Of a stretch of 64,000 nt of DNA, positions 1-7,810 are shown in pieces. How positions within the stretch are numbered: position 1 is the first letter of the stretch; each line of letters opens with the position of its first letter. The stretch is from Amycolatopsis mongoliensis (GTDB lineage: Bacteria > Actinomycetota > Actinomycetes > Mycobacteriales > Pseudonocardiaceae), in the NCBI RefSeq assembly GCF_030285665.1, contig NZ_CP127295.1:7502001-7566000 (forward strand), written 5' to 3'. The translations under genes and the position numbers were made by a program. Under the pieces are notes generated by a model. The model did not search any database. It saw nothing but the letters and a program-made list of their open reading frames with translations, and had not been told where the DNA came from.

Positions 1-1
1 C

Positions 2-793
2 GACCTGCCGCTGCCGTGGCCGGCCGAAGGGCAGGCGAGCGCCGAGGTCCAGGGCCTGGGCTCGCTCGGCAGCCGCGGGGAGCAGCGGCCGGTGCCGATC
101 GCGAGCGTCACCAAGGTGATGACCGCCTACGTGGTGCTGAAGGACCACCCGCTCGCCGCGGGCGAGGCGGGCCCGCGGATCACCGTCGACGAACAGGCCG
201 AGGCCGAGTCGACGTCGTCGGAGGAGTCGACCGCCCCGGTGCGGGCCGGCCGCGAGATCGGCGAACGGGACCTGCTGGCCCTCATGCTCGTCCCGTCCGG
301 CAACAACGTCGCCCGGCTGCTCGCCCGCTGGGACGCGGGCAGCCAGGACGCGTTCGTCGCGAAGATGAACCGCGAGGCCGCGGCGCTCGGCATGACCAGC
401 ACCACCTACACCGGGGCCAGCGGCGTCGAGGACTCGACGACGAGCACCGCCACCGACCAGCTGCGGCTGGCGCGCGAAGCGATGAAGAACGACGTGATCC
501 GCGCGATCGTCGCGACCGCGAGCCTGCGCGTCGACGGCGTGCCCGGCGACGTCGTCAACACCAACACCCTCCTCGGCCGCCACGGCGTGATCGGGCTGAA
601 GACCGGCTCGTCGACCGCGGCCGGCGGTGCCCTGATGTGGGCGGCGCGGGCCCCCGGCGGGGCGCTGATCCTCGGGGTCGTCCTGCACCAGAACCCGGGT
701 GGCAGCCCGGCGGCCGGCCTGCGGGCCGCGCTGGACACGAGCGAAGCGCTCATTTCGGCGATCCAGCGGGAACTGCCGGCGGCGACCCGGTGA
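2..793 (+). CDS. D-alanyl-D-alanine carboxypeptidase (serine-type, 5'-truncated)
   Basis: This is the C-terminal 263 residues of a penicillin-binding-protein-fold DD-peptidase; the start lies before the window. Such enzymes remove the terminal D-Ala from peptidoglycan stem peptides outside the membrane. All three active-site motifs are present: SVTK (nucleophile Ser at visible residue 35), the SGN triad (Ser about 99) and KTG (Lys about 200, in GLKTGSS). Spacing matches low-molecular-weight PBPs (peptidase family S11). The visible N-terminal residues look like linker after a signal peptide. The stop overlaps the GTG of the next gene (GTGA), so the two are probably translationally coupled. Confidence 0.9.
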   Translation, partial: DLPLPWPAEGQASAEVQGLGSLGSRGEQRPVPIASVTKVMTAYVVLKDHPLAAGEAGPRITVDEQAEAESTSSEESTAPVRAGREIGERDLLALMLVPSGNNVARLLARWDAGSQDAFVAKMNREAAALGMTSTTYTGASGVEDSTTSTATDQLRLAREAMKNDVIRAIVATASLRVDGVPGDVVNTNTLLGRHGVIGLKTGSSTAAGGALMWAARAPGGALILGVVLHQNPGGSPAAGLRAALDTSEALISAIQRELPAATR

Positions 794-1749
794 TCGCGAC
801 CCTCGAACCGGAGACGGCCGTGCCGGACCGCGGCACCTGGCGCCGCGGCCGGGTCATCGCGGTGTTTTCCGCGCTGACCGCGCTCCTGCTGCTCGCGCAC
901 TCGCTGGTGCCCAACTGGGTGGGCAACGCCGGCAGCCTGCTGGAGACGTTCCTGCCGTGGACCGGCCTGCTCGTGCTGCCGCTGCTCGTGGCGGCACTGG
1001 TCCGGCGGTCGGCGCTCGCGCTCGTTTCGCTGCTGCTGCCGGCGCTGGTCTGGGGCGGGTTCTTCGGCGGCAAGCTGGTCGACCGGACGGAAGCCGGGGG
1101 CGACCTGAGGATCGTGTCGCACAACGTCAACGACGAGAACCCGGACCCGGCCGGCACCGCACGCGCGCTCGCTGCCTCCGGTGCGCAGGTGATCGCCTTG
1201 GAGGAGCTGAAGAAGTCCGAGGTCCCGAAGTACGAGGACGCGCTCGCCGCCGGCTATCCGCACCATTCGGTGCAGGGGACGGTCGGGGTCTGGAGCACGT
1301 TCCCGTTGCGCGACACCCGCCCGGTGGCGATCATGCCGTGGACCCGCGCCCTGCGGACCACAGTGGACACTCCGAAGGGCCCGGTGGCGGTCTTCGTGGC
1401 CCACCTGCCGTCGGTGCGGGTCCGGCTCGACTCGGGCTTCACGGCGAACGGCCGCGACGAAGCGATCGGCCTGCTGGCCGACGCGCTGGCGGGGGAACCG
1501 TCGGCGCGCACGGTCCTGGTCGGCGACTTCAACGGCACGGCCGACGACCGGGCTCTGGCGCCCATCGCCGCGCGGATGCGCTCGGCGCAGGACGAGGCGG
1601 GGGACGGGTTCGGGTTCAGCTGGCCGGCCGGGCTGCCGATGGCCCGGATCGACCAGGTCTTCGTGGCGGGGGTGCGGCCGGTGGCGTCGTGGACGTTGCC
1701 CGCGACGGGCAGCGACCACCTCCCGGTGGCGGCTTCGCTCGCGCTCTGA
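790..1749 (+). CDS. Membrane-anchored endonuclease/exonuclease/phosphatase family protein
   Basis: A 319-residue protein with two to three hydrophobic segments in the first 100 residues (Leu-rich stretches around 20-40, 55-75 and 80-95), then an EEP-superfamily domain. Visible EEP signatures are SHNVNDENPDP with a downstream EELKK glutamate (metal site), VAHLPS, VGDFNGTADD and a C-terminal GSDHLPV (catalytic Asp-His). Family members hydrolyse phosphodiester or phosphomonoester bonds with Mg2+; the substrate cannot be named. The anchor suggests an extracellular domain. The GTG start at 790 is chosen for the GTGA overlap with the DD-peptidase stop. Coupling to a cell-wall enzyme hints at an envelope role, which is inference. 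Confidence 0.82.
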   Translation: MIATLEPETAVPDRGTWRRGRVIAVFSALTALLLLAHSLVPNWVGNAGSLLETFLPWTGLLVLPLLVAALVRRSALALVSLLLPALVWGGFFGGKLVDRTEAGGDLRIVSHNVNDENPDPAGTARALAASGAQVIALEELKKSEVPKYEDALAAGYPHHSVQGTVGVWSTFPLRDTRPVAIMPWTRALRTTVDTPKGPVAVFVAHLPSVRVRLDSGFTANGRDEAIGLLADALAGEPSARTVLVGDFNGTADDRALAPIAARMRSAQDEAGDGFGFSWPAGLPMARIDQVFVAGVRPVASWTLPATGSDHLPVAASLAL

Positions 1750-1762
1750 CGCCCGGCTGGGT

Positions 1763-1815
1763 GTAGTGAATGACTCATTCCTGTCGTCAGGCGACAGGAA
1801 TGAGTCATTCACTAC
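1763..1815. repeat. Long perfect intergenic hairpin (family member H1)
   Basis: Perfect 24-bp inverted repeat (arms 1763-1786 and 1792-1815) with a 5-base loop, 13 bases after the EEP stop. There is no T-run after it, so it is not a textbook rho-independent terminator. The arm begins GTAGTGAATGACTCATTC and shares words with the hairpins at 46515-46569. Confidence 0.85.
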
Positions 1816-1952
1816 GGCACCGAACATGCCCCTTGAACACCATGGTGCCGGCATCCGGTGAACAACCAACAACCTTTGCCGCAGGTCGGGCCACGAAGCC
1901 ACGCGCCCCGGGCCCGCCGGCGCACGTGACGAGACCGTTACGCACCCCGGTC

Positions 1953-1980
1953 TTGACCCCATCGGTGTTATCGCTAACAC
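1953..1980 (+). promoter_or_regulatory. Probable araR promoter with overlapping LacI-type operator
   Basis: TTGACC (1953-1958) and TAACAC (1975-1980) are 16 bases apart and could be -35/-10 boxes. The palindrome TGTTATCGCTAACA (1966-1979; 6 of 7 pairs) covers the -10 box. It differs by one base from TGTTAACGCTAACA at 3129-3142 and 60919-60932. Its position suggests negative autoregulation of the LacI-family gene just downstream. Confidence 0.7.
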
Positions 1981-2045
1981 TGACTCCTCGCCGTCACCGG
2001 AATGGGTGACGGGGACCACGTCGAAGCGGACGAAAGGGGACGCCG

Positions 2046-3089
2046 GTGGCCGAACGACCTCGCTCCGGCGGCCCCGCCAGGGTGACCGCCGCCGGCACGC
2101 GGCAGCCCAGCCTGACCGACGTCGCCGGCGTGGCGGGCGTGTCGCACATGACCGTCTCTCGGGTCATCAACGGGACCGGTCCGGTGCGCCCCGAAACCCG
2201 CGCCCGGGTGCTCGCCGCCATCGAAGAGCTGGGCTACCGCCCGAACTCCGCGGCCCGCGCGCTCGTCACCGGACGCACCGGCACGCTCGGTGTCGTCGCG
2301 CTCGAGTCCAACCTCTACGGCCCGGCCAGCACGCTCTACGGGATCGAGAACGCCGCCCGCGAAGCCGGGTACGCGATCACGATCTCCAGCGTCAGCCGTC
2401 CGGGCCGGTCGTCGATCGCCGACGCGGTGGAGAACCTCCGCCGCCAGGCCGTCGAGGGCATCATCGTCATCGCCCCGCACGTCACCGCGGGCCGCGCCCT
2501 GGAAGCCGCGCCGGCGGACTTCCCGGTCGTGGCCGTCGGGGGCGGCGAGGCCGCGCCGGTCCCGGTGATCTCCGTCGACCAGCGCGACGGCGCGCGCCGC
2601 GCCACCGAGCACCTCCTGGCCCTGGGACACCGCACGGTCTGGCACGTCGCCGGGCCGGAGGACTGGCTGGAGGCCCGCGACCGCGAGCTCGGCTGGCGGG
2701 AGACCCTGGAACGGCACGGCGTGACCGTGCCGCGGGTGATCCGCGGCGACTGGAGCTCGCGCTCCGGCTACGAGGCGGGGCGATCCCTCGCCCGGGAACG
2801 CGACCTCGACGCCGTCTTCGCCGGCAACGACCAGATGGCGCTCGGCCTGCTCCGCGCGTTCGCCGAGGCCGGCGTCTCGGTGCCGCGGGACGTGCGCGTC
2901 GCGGGCTTCGACGACGTACCCGAGGCGGCGTACTTCACGCCGCCGCTGACCACGGTGCGCCAGGACTTCATCGAAGTCGGCCGGCGCACGTTCGGCCTGC
3001 TCACCCAGCGGATGGACGGGGGCGACCGGCACGCTCGCGCCCTGGTCGTGCCCGAACTGATCGTGCGCGAGAGCACCGGGCCGCGTTAG
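2046..3089 (+). CDS. LacI-family transcriptional regulator of arabinose genes (AraR-like)
   Basis: A 347-residue LacI/GalR repressor. Residues about 20-65 form the DNA-binding domain: the helix-turn-helix in SLTDVAGVAGVSHMTVSRVI, then the hinge helix at NSAARALVTGR. A periplasmic-binding-protein-like effector domain follows (GTLGVVALE to VRESTG), with the family motifs GNDQMALGLL and VAGFDDVPEA. GTG 2046 is chosen because AAAGGGGA lies just upstream. The gene heads the arabinose cluster, and near-identical palindromes precede it, the next gene and the distant GH43 gene, so an L-arabinose-responsive repressor is the natural reading. The ligand is inferred from context. A paralogue of its effector domain lies at 21974. 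Confidence 0.88.
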   Translation: MAERPRSGGPARVTAAGTRQPSLTDVAGVAGVSHMTVSRVINGTGPVRPETRARVLAAIEELGYRPNSAARALVTGRTGTLGVVALESNLYGPASTLYGIENAAREAGYAITISSVSRPGRSSIADAVENLRRQAVEGIIVIAPHVTAGRALEAAPADFPVVAVGGGEAAPVPVISVDQRDGARRATEHLLALGHRTVWHVAGPEDWLEARDRELGWRETLERHGVTVPRVIRGDWSSRSGYEAGRSLARERDLDAVFAGNDQMALGLLRAFAEAGVSVPRDVRVAGFDDVPEAAYFTPPLTTVRQDFIEVGRRTFGLLTQRMDGGDRHARALVVPELIVRESTGPR

Positions 3090-3128
3090 CGCCCCACGCG
3101 CGCCAGGCCCGGGAAGACCAGCTCCGAA

Positions 3129-3142
3129 TGTTAACGCTAACA
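3129..3142. promoter_or_regulatory. LacI-type operator TGTTAACGCTAACA before the ABC transporter
   Basis: Fourteen-base palindrome (6 of 7 pairs) 31 bases before the solute-binding-protein start. It is identical to 60919-60932, and the preceding GCTCCGNA is also shared, giving about 22 matching bases with one difference. It probably controls the 16-kb transport and catabolic operon. Confidence 0.75.
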
Positions 3143-3172
3143 ACAATGATCACCGTCGATCGAGGAGTGAAC

Positions 3173-4147
3173 GTGCTGAAGAAGCGATGGGCCGCCGCGG
3201 CGGCCGCGGCGGCCGGACTCGTGCTGCTCACCGCCTGCGGGAGTGGTGGTTCCTCCGGCGGCTCCGGCGGGGCGATCACGCTCGGGTTCGCCCAGGTGGG
3301 CGCCGAGAGCGGGTGGCGGACGGCCAACACCAAGTCGATCCAGGACTCGGCGAAGACCGCCGGGATCGAGCTCAAGTTCTCCGACGCGCAGCAGAAGCAG
3401 GAGAACCAGATCTCCGCGATCCGCTCCTACATCCAGCAGAAGGTCAAGGTCATCGCCTTCTCGCCGGTGGTGGAGTCCGGCTGGGACACCGTGCTCAAGG
3501 AGGCCAAGACGGCCAACATCCCGGTGATCCTCACCGACCGCGCGATCGACTCGCCGGACAAGTCGCTCTACAAGACCTTCCTCGGCTCGGACTTCATCGC
3601 CGAGGGCAAGAAGGCGGGGGAGTGGCTGACCAAGGAGTTCGGCAGCGCCACCGGCCAGGTCAACATCGTCGAACTGCAGGGCACCACCGGTTCGGCGCCG
3701 GCGAACGACCGCAAGAAGGGCTTCGCGGACGTCATCGCGGCGGACCCGAAGTACAAGATCGTCGCCTCGCAGACCGGTGAGTTCACCCGCGCCAAGGGCA
3801 AGGAGGTCATGGAGGCCTTCCTCAAGTCCCAGCCCAAGATCGACGTCCTCTACGCGCACAACGACGACATGGCGCTCGGCGCCATCGAGGCGATCGAAGC
3901 CGCGGGCAAGGTCCCGGGCAAGGACATCAAGATCGTCTCGGTCGACGGCGTGAAGGACGCGCTGCAGGCACTGGCCGACGGCAAGATCAACCACGTCGTC
4001 GAGTGCAACCCGCTGCTCGGCCCGCAGCTGATGGACCTGGTGAAGAAGGTCGCCGCCGGTGAGCAGGTGCCGGCGCGCATCGAAACCCAGGAGACCGAGT
4101 TCGACCAGGCGTCGGCGAAGGCCGCTTTGCCGCAGCGCCAGTACTGA
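3173..4147 (+). CDS. Sugar ABC transporter substrate-binding lipoprotein (YtfQ-like, CUT2)
   Basis: A 324-residue exported lipoprotein: Lys-rich N terminus, Ala/Leu core and lipobox LLTACG, then a Gly/Ser linker and a periplasmic-binding-protein type 1 domain. The fold is close to E. coli YtfQ (galactofuranose/arabinofuranose type): GFAQVGAESGWRTANTKSIQ near the N terminus, AFSPVVESGWD, NDRKKGFADVI, and NDDMALGAIEAI in the second lobe. GTG 3173 is chosen because GAGGAG lies 5 bases upstream; an ATG at 3147 has no such site. The ligand is likely an arabinose form given araBDA in the operon. Hairpin H2 follows the stop and may hold downstream expression below that of this abundant binding protein. 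Confidence 0.9.
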   Translation: MLKKRWAAAAAAAAGLVLLTACGSGGSSGGSGGAITLGFAQVGAESGWRTANTKSIQDSAKTAGIELKFSDAQQKQENQISAIRSYIQQKVKVIAFSPVVESGWDTVLKEAKTANIPVILTDRAIDSPDKSLYKTFLGSDFIAEGKKAGEWLTKEFGSATGQVNIVELQGTTGSAPANDRKKGFADVIAADPKYKIVASQTGEFTRAKGKEVMEAFLKSQPKIDVLYAHNDDMALGAIEAIEAAGKVPGKDIKIVSVDGVKDALQALADGKINHVVECNPLLGPQLMDLVKKVAAGEQVPARIETQETEFDQASAKAALPQRQY

Positions 4148-4158
4148 CCGTCCCGCCG

Positions 4159-4204
4159 GTCGTGAGTGTTCAGGGCGGTTAGAACCGCCCTGAACACTCA
4201 CGAC
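4159..4204. repeat. Intra-operon perfect hairpin (family member H2)
   Basis: Perfect 22-bp inverted repeat (4159-4180 / 4183-4204), 2-base loop, between the binding-protein gene and its ATPase gene. Its base GTCGTGAGTG...CACTCACGAC is shared with hairpin H5 at 41007-41052. There is no T-tract. It could stabilise the upstream mRNA 3' end or partly attenuate transcription. Confidence 0.85.
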
Positions 4205-4228
4205 CCCACCGCCACCCCGGAGCACGCA

Positions 4229-5749
4229 ATGCCTGAACCGCAGCCCATGGTGCGGATGAGCGGTATCCGCAAGGAGTTTCCCGGCGTCCTCGCACTGGAC
4301 GACGTCGCCTTCCGGATGTACCCCGGCGAAGTCCACGCCCTGATGGGCGAGAACGGCGCCGGGAAGTCCACCCTCATCAAGGTGCTGACCGGTGTGTACG
4401 GGGTGGACGCGGGCACGATCGAGCTGAACGGCGAGCCGGTCGCCTTCAGCGGCCCCGGCTCGGCCCAGCAGGCCGGTATCAGCACGGTCTACCAGGAGGT
4501 CAACCTCTGCCCGAACCTGTCGGTGGCGGAGAACGTCTGCCTCGGCCGGGAACCCCGCCGCTTCGGCCGCATCCAGTGGGGCCCGATGCGGCGGCGGGCC
4601 GAGGAGCTGCTGGCGCGGCTGGACGTCCACGTGGACGTCTCGGCCGAGCTGAGCACCTGCTCGATCGCCGTCCAGCAGCTCGTCGCGATCGCCCGCGCCC
4701 TCGACGTCGACGCGCGGGTCCTGGTGCTCGACGAGCCGACGTCCAGCCTGGACGCCGGCGAGGTCGAGCAGCTGATGAAGGTCGTGCGGTCGCTGCGGGA
4801 GCAGGGGCTGGCGATCCTGTTCGTCTCCCACTTCATCGACCAGGTCTTCGCCGTCGCCGACCGGATGACCGTGCTGCGCAACGGAAAGCTGATCGGCGAG
4901 TACCGCACGGCCGACATCACGCCGGTCGAGCTGGTCACGAAGATGATCGGCAAGGAGCTCCAGGTCCTCGAGGACCTGGGGGACTCCGGGCCGACCCGGG
5001 CCGAGGTCGCCGGCGCGCCGGTGCTGCTGGCCGCCGAAGACCTCGGCCGCAAGGGCGGCGTCGAGCCGTTCAGCCTCGACATCCACGCCGGCGAGGTCGT
5101 CGGGCTGGCCGGCCTGCTCGGCTCCGGGCGCACCGAGCTCGCCCGGCTGCTCTTCGGCGCCGACCACGCCGACAGCGGGTCCGTGAGCGTCGACGGCGAG
5201 GTCACCGCCCTGCGCACCCCGCGGGCCGGGCTCGACCACCGGATCGCGTTCTGCTCGGAGAACCGCAAGACCGAAGGCCTGGTGGAGGACCTGACCGTCC
5301 GGGAGAACATCGTGCTCGCACTCCAGGCCTCCCGGGGCTGGACGCGGCCGCTGTCCCGCCGCCGCCAGGACGAAATCGCCGAGAAGTACATCAAGGCCCT
5401 CGACATCCGGCCCACCGACCCCGAGGCGCTGGTCGGTCACCTCTCCGGCGGCAACCAGCAGAAGGTGCTGCTGGCCCGCTGGCTCATCACCGAGCCGCGG
5501 CTGCTCATCCTCGACGAGCCGACCCGCGGCATCGACATCGGCGCCAAGACCGAGATCCAGCGGCTGGTCACCCAGCTCTCGGCCGACGGGATGGCCGTCG
5601 TGTACATCTCCGCCGAGCTGGAGGAAGTGCTCCGGCTGAGCCACCGCGTCGTGGTGCTGCGCGACCGGAAAGTGGTGGCGAAGCGCGAAAACCAGGGACT
5701 CACCGCGGACGACGTCATGGCCACGATGGCCGAGGGGGTGCAGGCATGA
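4229..5749 (+). CDS. Sugar ABC transporter ATP-binding protein (YtfR-like)
   Basis: A 506-residue double-domain ATPase typical of CUT2 importers. Domain 1 (about 5-240) has Walker [10 protein letters not shown] (residues about 40-48) and Walker B VLVLDEPTSSLD. Domain 2 (about 255-500) has the degenerate P-loop GLLGSGRTEL, signature LSGGNQQKV and Walker [15 protein letters not shown]. It powers uptake by the permeases at 5746 and 6798. ATG 4229 is chosen because GGAG lies 8-10 bases upstream; in-frame codons further upstream fall inside hairpin H2. The stop overlaps the next start. Confidence 0.93.
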   Translation: MPEPQPMVRMSGIRKEFPGVLALDDVAFRMYPGEVHALMGENGAGKSTLIKVLTGVYGVDAGTIELNGEPVAFSGPGSAQQAGISTVYQEVNLCPNLSVAENVCLGREPRRFGRIQWGPMRRRAEELLARLDVHVDVSAELSTCSIAVQQLVAIARALDVDARVLVLDEPTSSLDAGEVEQLMKVVRSLREQGLAILFVSHFIDQVFAVADRMTVLRNGKLIGEYRTADITPVELVTKMIGKELQVLEDLGDSGPTRAEVAGAPVLLAAEDLGRKGGVEPFSLDIHAGEVVGLAGLLGSGRTELARLLFGADHADSGSVSVDGEVTALRTPRAGLDHRIAFCSENRKTEGLVEDLTVRENIVLALQASRGWTRPLSRRRQDEIAEKYIKALDIRPTDPEALVGHLSGGNQQKVLLARWLITEPRLLILDEPTRGIDIGAKTEIQRLVTQLSADGMAVVYISAELEEVLRLSHRVVVLRDRKVVAKRENQGLTADDVMATMAEGVQA

Positions 5750-6801
5750 CACGCCTGGCGAGCTTGACCAGGAACCGGCTCTTCTGGCCCGTGGTGGCGT
5801 TGCTGGCGCTGTTGCTGGGCGACCTCGTCGCGAGCCCTTCGTTCTTCTCGATCGAGCTGCGGGACGGGCACCTCTACGGCAACCTCGTCGACATCCTGAA
5901 GAACGGCGCCCCGCTGATCCTCATCGCGATCGGCATGACGCTCGTCATCGCCACCCGCGGCATCGACCTCTCGGTGGGCGCGGTCGTCGCGATCAGCGGC
6001 TCGCTCGCCTGCCTGTGGATCGCCGACCACCCCGACGGCGTGGGCGCCACGCTCGTCGCGGTCGGGCTGGCGCTGGGGCTGTCCCTGGTGCTCGGGGTGT
6101 GGAACGGCTGGCTCGTCGCCGCGCTGGGCATCCAGCCGATCATCGCCACGCTCATCCTCATGGTCGCCGGCCGCGGGATCGCGCAGCTGATCAGCGGCGG
6201 GCAGATCATCACCATCAACTCCGCGCCGTACGAGTGGATCGGCAGCGGGTTCGTGCTGACCCTGCCGAGCGCGATCCTCATCGCGCTGGCGGTGTTCGTG
6301 CTCGCTTCGCTGCTGGTCCGCCGCTCCGCCCTCGGCATGCTCGTGGAGGCCGTCGGCGGCAACCCCGAGGCCAGCAGGCTGGCCGGGCTCCGCTCGGCGC
6401 GGCTGACCTGGCTCGTCTACGTCTTCTGCGGGCTGTGCGCGGGCATCGCCGGGCTGATGATCAGCGCGAACGTGCACAGCGCCGACGCCAACCACGCCGG
6501 GCTGTTCATCGAACTGGACGCGATCCTCGCCGTCGTCGTCGGCGGCACCCAGCTGACCGGCGGCCGGTTCTCCCTCGGCGGCTCGGTGATCGGCGCGCTG
6601 CTCATCCAGACGCTGACCACCACCGTCTACGCCCTCGGCATCCCGCCCGAGGCGATCATGCTGTTCAAGGCCGTGGTCGTGCTGGCGGTGTGCCTGCTGC
6701 AGTCGCCCGCGTTCCGCCGCAAGCTCCGGCGGCGCCACCGGGCCCGTCCGGTTCCCCCGGCGACGGCGCCGGCTCCCGAAAAGGTGGAGGTCGGGGCATG
6801 A
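5746..6801 (+). CDS. Sugar ABC transporter permease (YtfT-like)
   Basis: A 351-residue polytopic inner-membrane permease of the ribose/galactofuranose class (branched-chain-type permease fold), with about eight to ten hydrophobic helices. Family landmarks are IGMTLVIATRGIDLSVGAVV early, GNPEASRLAGL in the middle and VVGGTQLTGGRFSLGGSVIG late. It starts at ATG 5746 inside the ATPase stop (ATGA) and its own stop overlaps the next permease in the same way. It forms the channel with the 6798 product. The C-terminal 30 residues are a basic, then Pro/Ala-rich tail. Confidence 0.92.
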   Translation: MTRLASLTRNRLFWPVVALLALLLGDLVASPSFFSIELRDGHLYGNLVDILKNGAPLILIAIGMTLVIATRGIDLSVGAVVAISGSLACLWIADHPDGVGATLVAVGLALGLSLVLGVWNGWLVAALGIQPIIATLILMVAGRGIAQLISGGQIITINSAPYEWIGSGFVLTLPSAILIALAVFVLASLLVRRSALGMLVEAVGGNPEASRLAGLRSARLTWLVYVFCGLCAGIAGLMISANVHSADANHAGLFIELDAILAVVVGGTQLTGGRFSLGGSVIGALLIQTLTTTVYALGIPPEAIMLFKAVVVLAVCLLQSPAFRRKLRRRHRARPVPPATAPAPEKVEVGA

Positions 6802-7781
6802 CCACGCTCACCCGCATCAAGGGCTACCGGCCGCAGCAGCGGCACCTCCCGATCCTCGCCACGATGGCGCTGCTCGTCGGGGCGTACATCTTCGGCGCGT
6901 CCAGCTACGAGGCGTTCGGGTCGGGGCAGGTCGTGCTCGACCTGTTCATCAACAACGCCTTCCTGCTCGTGGTCGCGGTCGGAATGACGTTCGTGATCCT
7001 CACCGGCGGCATCGACCTGTCCGTCGGCTCGGTGGTCGCGCTGTCCACAGTGGTCTCGGGCGACCTGCTGCAGAAGCACGGCTGGCCCGCGTACGCGGCG
7101 ATCGCGGTGGTGCTGGTGATCGGGGCGCTGCTCGGCGCCGGGATGGGCGCGCTCATCCACTTCTTCGAGATCCAGCCGTTCATCGCGACGCTGATCGGGA
7201 TGTTCTTCGCCCGCGGGCTCTGCTACACGATCAGCACGGAGGCGTACTCGATCGACAACCCGACGATCGCGACGCTCGCCCAGACGCAGATCCCGCTCGG
7301 TGGCGAGCTGCACATCTCGATCAGCGTGGTCGCCGCCCTGGTCGTCGTCGCCGTCGCGGCCTACGTGCTCGCCTTCACGCGGTTCGGGCGCACGGTCTAC
7401 TCGATCGGCGGCAACGCGCAGTCCGCGATGCTGATGGGCCTCAAGACCGGCCGCACGAAGATCGCGGTGTACACGATCAGCGGCTTCTGCTCGGCCCTCG
7501 GCGGGCTGCTGCTGGTGCTGTACAAGTCTTCCGGCGACCCGCTCAACGGGGTGGGCCTGGAGCTGACCGCGATCGCCGCGGTGGTCATCGGCGGCACCAT
7601 CCTCACCGGCGGCTCCGGCTACGTGCTGGGCACCGTGCTCGGGATCATGGTGCTGGGCATCATCCAGACGCTGATCACCTTCGACGGCACCCTCAACTCC
7701 TGGTGGACCTCGATCATCACCGGCGCCCTCCTGTTCGTCTTCATCGTCCTGCAACGCCTCGTGACCCGACGGACCCGCTGA
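6798..7781 (+). CDS. Sugar ABC transporter permease (YjfF-like)
   Basis: A 327-residue polytopic permease, the second channel half. It carries VGMTFVILTGGIDLSVGSVV, the mid-protein EIQPFIATLIGMFFARGL and GGTILTGGSGYVLGT near the end, which match the YjfF subfamily more than YtfT. Translation is coupled to the preceding gene (ATGA). With 3173, 4229 and 5746 it makes a complete four-gene importer resembling E. coli YtfQRT-YjfF, which takes up furanose sugars. That fits a locus with a secreted arabinofuranosidase immediately downstream. Confidence 0.92.
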   Translation: MTTLTRIKGYRPQQRHLPILATMALLVGAYIFGASSYEAFGSGQVVLDLFINNAFLLVVAVGMTFVILTGGIDLSVGSVVALSTVVSGDLLQKHGWPAYAAIAVVLVIGALLGAGMGALIHFFEIQPFIATLIGMFFARGLCYTISTEAYSIDNPTIATLAQTQIPLGGELHISISVVAALVVVAVAAYVLAFTRFGRTVYSIGGNAQSAMLMGLKTGRTKIAVYTISGFCSALGGLLLVLYKSSGDPLNGVGLELTAIAAVVIGGTILTGGSGYVLGTVLGIMVLGIIQTLITFDGTLNSWWTSIITGALLFVFIVLQRLVTRRTR

Positions 7782-7782
7782 C

Positions 7783-7796
7783 TGTGAGCGTTCACA
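7783..7796. promoter_or_regulatory. Palindrome TGTGAGCGTTCACA before the GH51 gene
   Basis: Fourteen-base near-palindrome (6 of 7 pairs) starting at the stop codon of the permease gene and 14 bases before the GH51 start. It resembles operators of other LacI-type repressors (TGTGAGCG half-sites) rather than the AraR-like site. It may be an internal regulatory site or a short hairpin; function unproven. Confidence 0.4.
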
Positions 7797-7810
7797 CTCG
7801 AAGGAGAGTC

